This document shows positions 58,701 to 64,000 of a DNA stretch of 64,000 bases, piece after piece; the stretch's first letter is position 1, and each line of letters opens with the position of its first letter. Position numbers and translations under genes: made by a program. This stretch comes from Panonychus citri. Its lineage: Eukaryota; Arthropoda; Arachnida; Trombidiformes; Tetranychidae. The notes under the pieces are model-generated. The model saw nothing but the letters and a program-made list of their open reading frames with translations, made no database searches and was not told the origin of the DNA. The stretch lies in assembly GCF_014898815.1 (NCBI RefSeq), contig NW_026515544.1:1240001-1304000 (forward strand), given 5' to 3'.

Positions 58701-61226
58701 ATGAAAGCTGAATATGCAACAGTCGGCTACCTTAATTCAACAACTTCGGTCGATGATTATATGTTGCGTCAAGGGGAGATATTGTCAATCAATCAATATA
58801 TCCACGATTACATAGTGTCCATGGAATATACTGATCGCGAATTGAAAATCTATTACAATAAGGAAGCTCTTCATTCCCTTCCGATTGCAATTAATTTACT
58901 ATTCGATACTGTTTATCGTAATATAACAGCTTCGACCTCACCACCGATACCAACGATGAACGGAGGAGGAAAAGCAAGTGAAATTGGATCAGGTTCATTG
59001 TTACCTGTTTTCGTATCAGCGGGTGGCACTTTACATGAGCCTCTTTTCCGTTTCTCTACTTACAATTATCCATTTCCTTCCAAAGGTGACCTTCTTCAGC
59101 CAATCATTTCAACCGCTCTTCGACCTCGTCTTTGGAGTGTTTTAGTACAAATCACGATGCCCTTTCTAGCTGCTAGTCATGTTCTGGTTCCCATCCAGGA
59201 AAGAAGCTCAAAAGCCAAACTATTACAAATAATGACCGGACTTCATCCCATTTTATACTGGCTGGCCCATTTTCTTGTCGACATGTTGATTCATATTATT
59301 TGTACCTGTTGTATATTTGCGGTCATTTTGCTTCTAGATTTCCAAATGATCTTCCATGACGATATCAATATCCAATGTAAGTTTATATGATAGAAAACAT
59401 CAATTCTTCAGTTAATTAATCTCTAATTATTTTTCTGTTCTATTCTTAATTGTTACAGTGGCTTTTCTTCTTTCACTGATTGCAAGCGGAGTTGCTTCCA
59501 TTCCTTTGGCATATATTTTCTCATTTATTTTTGATCGTCCAAGTATTGGTTACTCTTTTCTGGTACTTCTTTTCCTTGTTTTCGGTGTCATGATGGCCAT
59601 TATCGATTTTATCATTGAAAGTTTGGTACCTAAAATAGTTTCGCATACATTTAAAAGTGCCTTCGATTTGATTATTAGCTTTTTCCCTCTTCATGCAATG
59701 ACCAGTGCAATTGTGAAAGCTTTCAGTCTTGCCCTCGAGGCAAAGGTCTGTGGTCAAGTTATGCCCAAAGTACTTGAAGTTCAATGTGTCAACGCAACCG
59801 TTTCTGACACCGATATGACTTATCGATGTTGTCCCAGTAAGTGTTTATTATTTATTTACTTATTTTATTAGATAGTTTTATTACTCAAATTCAGATGAAT
59901 CACCTTGATTTCATTAATTGTTGTTAATTTAACTTTTTCCTCATTTTTAGATATTTGTGAAAAAACTGACGATTGTTTCAAATATCGTGACCCGTTGTCA
60001 TGGGAATACGGAGTTTTACCTGGATTAACTCAACTGGTCACCGAAGCGGCCATTTTTATCGTTATCCTTTTAATCCTTGAGTTTTACTATGATCGACTTG
60101 AATGGTTAAATGATTTAAAAGATTCCTTGTTGACCCGACTTTCGATTCATACCTCGTATGTTGATGAAGATCCCCGTCGACGTAACATCGAAAGTGAAGA
60201 CTCCGATGTGACCGCTGAAAGACATCGTGTTTACGCTGAGCGAAATAGATGTACAATCGATCAGGACATTCTAAGTGTCATCGATTTGAAGAAAAAATAT
60301 CGTAAATTTAGAGCGGTTGAAGGTCTTACCTTTGGTGTCCGTCAAAATGAATGTTTCGGACTGTTGGGTATCAATGGGGCGGGTAAATCGACCACATTTA
60401 AAATGCTGGTCGGTGACATATTGCCAAGCCATGGATCGGCTTACATTTGTGATCTCGATATAACCAAAGATAAACGAAGTTACCAACAGTGTATCGGTTA
60501 TTGTCCACAATATGATGCACTGATTGACCGTTTAACGGGTCGAGAAATGTTATTCCTATTTGGTAGACTTCGAGGTCTTGAAGAAAAGTGTATACCAGTT
60601 ATAGTTAATCAATTAATTAATGACGTTGATTTACAATTTCATGCAGATAAGGTTACCGGTTGTTATTCGGGTGGAAATAAACGAAACTTAGCCTGGCAAT
60701 GTCGTTAGTTGGTTCACCGAAAGTTGTTTTCCTTGATGAACCTTCGGCTGGTGTTGATGCCGCAAATAGAAGGCGAATGTGGATTCTACTTTCTTCCGTT
60801 CGAGAAAGAGGTTGCTGCTTAGTTCTAACTAGTCATTCGATGGAAGAATGTGAAACCCTTTGCTCTCGAATCGCAATAATGGTCAGTGGAGAGTTCAAAT
60901 GCTTGGGAAGTTTACAACATTTGAGACATAAATTCGGTCAAGGTTTTAGTCTGTACATAAAAATCAAAGTGGACAAAATATCGGATCCCGATTATCTTGG
61001 ACATTTACGTTCGACCGTTGAAACTACCTTAAATGCTGAATTAAAACAGCATCATTTTGTTAATTTATTTTACCATATACCCGATAAATCACTTAAATGG
61101 TCTCAACTTTTTAAAACAATGGAAACAATTAAGGAAACACATCAATTGGAAAATTTCATAATCAGTGATACTTCATTGGAACAGATATTTTTAGCCTTTT
61201 CGAGGAAACAAATTTCAACCAATTAA
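55766..61226 (+). CDS. ABCA-subfamily full ABC transporter with three apparent one-base losses
   Basis: Exons 55766-59376, 59459-59836 and 59951-61226. ABCA proteins are full transporters (TMD-NBD-TMD-NBD) moving lipids across membranes; this one would be about 1755 residues. The start ACCATGG fits. TMD1 has a first helix at about residues 36-58, a large extracellular loop and a cluster of helices (56640-57150). NBD1 shows GENGAGKTTLM (Walker A), LSGGMRRRLNLGIALIG (signature), IIILDEPTAGLD (Walker B) and the MTTHFIEEAD H-loop. NBD2 shows GINGAGKSTTFKML, YSGGNKR, VVFLDEPSAGVD and LTSHSMEECE. The frame slips at about 56523-56531, 58448-58452 and 60684-60686. In each case adding back one base restores the conserved family sequence, so the pieces are one gene and not several half-transporters. 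In arthropods this subfamily is usually grouped as ABCA3-like. Confidence 0.9.
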
Positions 61227-62114
61227 TTGTGCCAATTATTTGCTCTTCTCCTGATCAAAAATCTACATCAACACAATTAAGAAAACTACAATGATTAACA
61301 ACTAATTGGTCTTCCCAAACTCATTAAACCATCGCATTCAGAACAATTAACCAAAGCATCAAATTCAAAGCCTGTGTGTGAATAATCATAATCTTAATCT
61401 TTAAATTTCTCTGTCAGTGTGTTAATTGTGTGTAAATTTTATGATTGACAAATGAACAACAATCAAGATGATTAACGAACAAATCTCCTCTCTGAACAAT
61501 TAACTTATTGGGAGTATTATCAGACCAATCATTTAAATAATTTTCTCTCTTTCCTTTCTATCACAATCAACTCAATTATCTAAATTGTTTTCCGTTTCTC
61601 TGTTCGTTACAAATTAACTGTGATCATTTTTTTTTCTTCTCCCTGTTACCGAAACCACTGAAATATATATATTATTATCTTCCTGATTGTATCAAGAGAT
61701 AATAAGAAATATGAACAATTAAAAATATTTTCACTCTCGAAAAGTTAACAATCAACAATTAGATTGTCAATTTTGACTCATTCCAACTCTTTAAACAATT
61801 GAAATCAACTGTTGATTACTTATCTAAATTGTATTACATTTTTTCATCACATTTGGAATGCTGATTACGTAGTAACATTTGATAACAATTAACTTAATTA
61901 TCGGTTAATCACCAATTGGTTTCAAAGTAACCGGTCCTTGGATTCCCACCCCAATAAACAACAATCGGTAACCAGGTAACTCATTTAAACTCATGGTTTC
62001 CACTTGATTTTTACCTTTTCTTGTTTTAATTGTTTACAATTTAATGTGATTTGTTATCGTTGATCATTTAATTTATTATATTGTTTGAAAGTTAATTGTT
62101 TTTCCAATTGCGAA
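61227..62114. other. ABCA 3' region and URM1 upstream region
   Basis: AT-rich, many CAATTAA/TTAATTG words; no coding exon seen. Confidence 0.5.
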
Positions 62115-62440
62115 ATGTCATCTAATCGAGAATCATCCTCACTGAAAGTTACGATTGAGTTCAAGGGTGGAATGGAATTGCTGTTTGGTAATGAGACAAG
62201 GAAAGAACTGGATTTAAATGTGATGATTTAAGTGATTGTTGGACAATTAAGGATCTAATTAACCTGTTAAAGGAGAAACATTTAAAGGAAAGACCTGAAT
62301 TGTTTGTCGTCAATGAGACGATTCGTCCTGGAGTTTTAATTCTGGTCAACGATGTTGATTGGGAGATTTTAGGTGAAAATGAATATAAATTACAAAATGG
62401 CGACAAGATACTCTTCATATCAACATTACATGGTGGTTAA
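62115..62440 (+). CDS. URM1: URM1 ubiquitin-like modifier, frame broken once
   Basis: URM1 is a ubiquitin-like sulphur carrier: its C-terminal thiocarboxylate supplies sulphur for 2-thiolation of wobble uridine in tRNAs, and it can be conjugated to proteins. From ATG 62115 the first 34 or so codons (LKVTIEFKGGMELLFGNE) are in one frame. After 62216-62218 the rest is in the -1 frame: SDCWTIKDLINLLKEKHLKE, RPELF, IRPGVLILVNDVDWEILGE and the obligatory GG terminus (FISTLHGG) before TAA 62438. With one base restored in the AAA run, or with a ribosomal slip, the product is 108 residues, the family size. The break sits in the segment TTTAAAT, in register as T-TTA-AAT. Confidence 0.88.
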
Positions 62441-62867
62441 TTGTCTCTCTCCATACCGGATACTACAATTGAGATTAGATGGTAACAATCAATCATCATA
62501 ATCATATCACTCGAATTTATCTCAAATTGTTCATCTCTATATATTGATACACTTAATAGAAAAATATTCTTTACTATTTTCATTTCTCTCTCTCACTCTC
62601 TCACTCAATCTCACTCACTCACGCACTCATTCATTTACTCTCTCATGTTTGGTACAATATGGAAGCAAAAAAATGTCAAAGAAAAACTAATACGGAAAAG
62701 CAATTGAAGAAGAATCAATTTAAAAGGATAAACTCGAAAATTTAAATTCTATGTAAAGTTGATTGTAAACAGAAAAAGGGTTTCGATTAGACCGAAGGAG
62801 CAAAAAGGAAAAGGTTATATTTTCCAGAAGAGAAAATGAAAGAAACTCAATTTTCACCCTGAAAGAG

Positions 62868-63110
62868 ATGAAAAAATTGATTCTTCTCAAATTATTCATC
62901 ATTTCGCTGATTCAAACATTAACATTTGCAAATGGAAAATTATGACAATAAGAAAATCAAAGGAGGAACAATTTGATGAACATCCAAAGAACAACAATGA
63001 ATCCATGAGAATATAAAATTCTATCACCATGATGATGAACAAGATGACGAACAAGAAGAGAAATTGTCAAAGCTAAAAGATGATTTTCGAAAGAGTAAAG
63101 ATGAAAAATA
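62868..63110 (+). CDS. Possible small secreted acidic protein, frame broken twice
   Basis: ATG 62868 opens a signal-peptide-like frame (MKKLILLKLFIISLIQTLTF, then ANGK) that stops at 62943. The -1 frame continues open (MTIRKSKEEQFDEHPKNNNE) to 63014, and the next -1 frame continues from about 63007 (FYHHDDEQDDEQEEKL) to TAA 63108. Both slips are one-base losses beside A runs, like the errors in neighbouring genes. With these restored the protein would be about 80 residues, a cleavable signal and then a hydrophilic His/Asp/Glu/Lys-rich body with no cysteines. No family recognised; may be non-coding coincidence. Confidence 0.3.
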
Positions 63111-63196
63111 ATCTCAACCGACTGTAGATGTATACATAATGCGTAATACAGTTTTTTCTTTCTAATACCAAGAAGATGAGAATGATGATGATGATG

Positions 63197-63230
<34 letters not shown>

Positions 63231-64000
63231 AATTTTCTACAAAATTGGTCTTTCACTTTCTCTTCTTCTTTGTCATATCGCCTAAGGCGATATATTTCCT
63301 TCTAATAACAGGGAGAGAACTAAAAACGTATTATGTATGTACAATCAGTAGAGAGATTATTTTTACTCTTCTACAAATTTCATTCTATTCTCTTTTTTAT
63401 ATTCTTCATCTTCATCTTCATCTTCTTCCTCCTTCTTTTTAACCAGAATAATGTTTAATATTTGTCATAACTTTCATGTAGATTTAATAACAAAGATGTA
63501 GCATTTATATTCAGGGAAAAGAAAAGAAAAATTTAATGATAAACTTTTTCCGTTTTCTTTTTGTGGAATTTTTTTTATTCTCTTCTCTATTTTGTTTTAA
63601 TTCGAAACATTTGTTATTATATTATCTTGATACACATTCGAACAATAATAATATTGTAACAATTAAGTTAATTGTCAAGTCGAAATCATCATCATTCTAA
63701 ATGATTACGTTTTCTTTTCTCCAAAGTAAATGTTACACTTTTCGATCATGTAATTAATTGTTCCAATCGATTGTTATACAGCCAAAGACTTCGAGTTTGC
63801 AACACTTTCTAAATCATTCACGCAGTTGAATATAATCAATGAGAGATACAGTTAACCCAAAGATATGATGATAAGTCTGTCCACTAATTTAAGTGATTTA
63901 GTCTCAAAATGGTCAACTAATTAGATATCAAAAGTTATCTTTATTTGCTTATCATTGACTTCGTGAATGATTTAAAAAGTGGTTGCAAACTCAAAGTCTT
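63111..64000. other. AT-rich end of window with CT tract
   Basis: (CT)n at about 63200-63230 and a CTTCAT-type run near 63403-63430. An imperfect shared segment (about 12 bp) recurs near 63786-63800 and, inverted, near 63985-64000 (ACTTCGAGTTTGCAAC / GTTGCAAACTCAAAGT), the ends of a possible short inverted-repeat element that reaches the window edge. No gene supported. Confidence 0.4.

Noticed and set aside
55766..61226. Reading the ABCA region as five or six separate genes, as the open frames suggest
   Set aside because: Transmembrane and nucleotide-binding segments appear once each in canonical order, two joins are clean introns, and the other three are one-base slips inside conserved motifs.
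1..64000. tRNA, rRNA or snRNA genes
   Set aside because: No cloverleaf T-loop motifs or conserved snRNA segments were recognised by eye; a covariance-model scan would settle it.

Overview
The window is nuclear DNA of an arthropod. It is AT-rich, with GT-AG introns mostly of about 60-270 bp and tightly packed protein genes. The gene set is animal and arthropod: Groucho, a CPAP3/obstructor cuticle protein, an insect-style Toll receptor, a CYP4-clan P450, and ABCA and epsin genes with mostly intact exons. The compactness and composition suggest a mite, perhaps of spider-mite type, but that is inference; no sequence comparison was run.

Positions 1-11040 are a repeat graveyard. They hold broken reverse transcriptase and endonuclease pieces of a non-LTR element on opposite strands. 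Next comes a gag-only Ty3/gypsy-like LTR element on the minus strand (2071-5874) with LTRs, a primer binding site and a 4-bp ATAT target duplication. Its upstream LTR is split by a 1.2-kb foldback element. A second, plus-strand decayed gag follows (6642-7590), with a RING/TRAF-zinc-finger pseudogene behind it (7646-8304). Two short TIR elements (MITEs) and a 0.2-kb direct repeat complete the region. From 11041 to 14365 little can be supported.

Positions 14366-35226 are a conserved gene-rich block: epsin (+), CMC1 (-), ISY1 (-), a trypsin-like protease (-), Groucho (-) and a three-domain chitin-binding CPAP3 protein (+). All are intact with consistent exon phases. Functionally they are unrelated housekeeping, developmental and cuticle genes.

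Positions 36200-64000 hold a decayed gustatory-receptor-like gene, a Toll receptor (-), a pair of P450 copies in inverted orientation, a ZCCHC14/ZCCHC2-like zinc-knuckle gene (+), an ABCA full transporter (+), URM1 (+) and a possible small secreted protein. Toll, ABCA (three times), URM1 and P450 copy A are each interrupted by single missing bases, several of them in homopolymer runs. The two P450 copies break at different places, each showing the other's reading frame. This uniform one-base-loss pattern is best read as residual sequencing or assembly error, although URM1 breaks exactly at a canonical -1 frameshift heptamer.

Most of the remaining intergenic DNA is AT-rich with many (CT)n/(GA)n tracts and a striking density of TTAATTG/CAATTAA words. 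I found no tRNA, rRNA or CRISPR.
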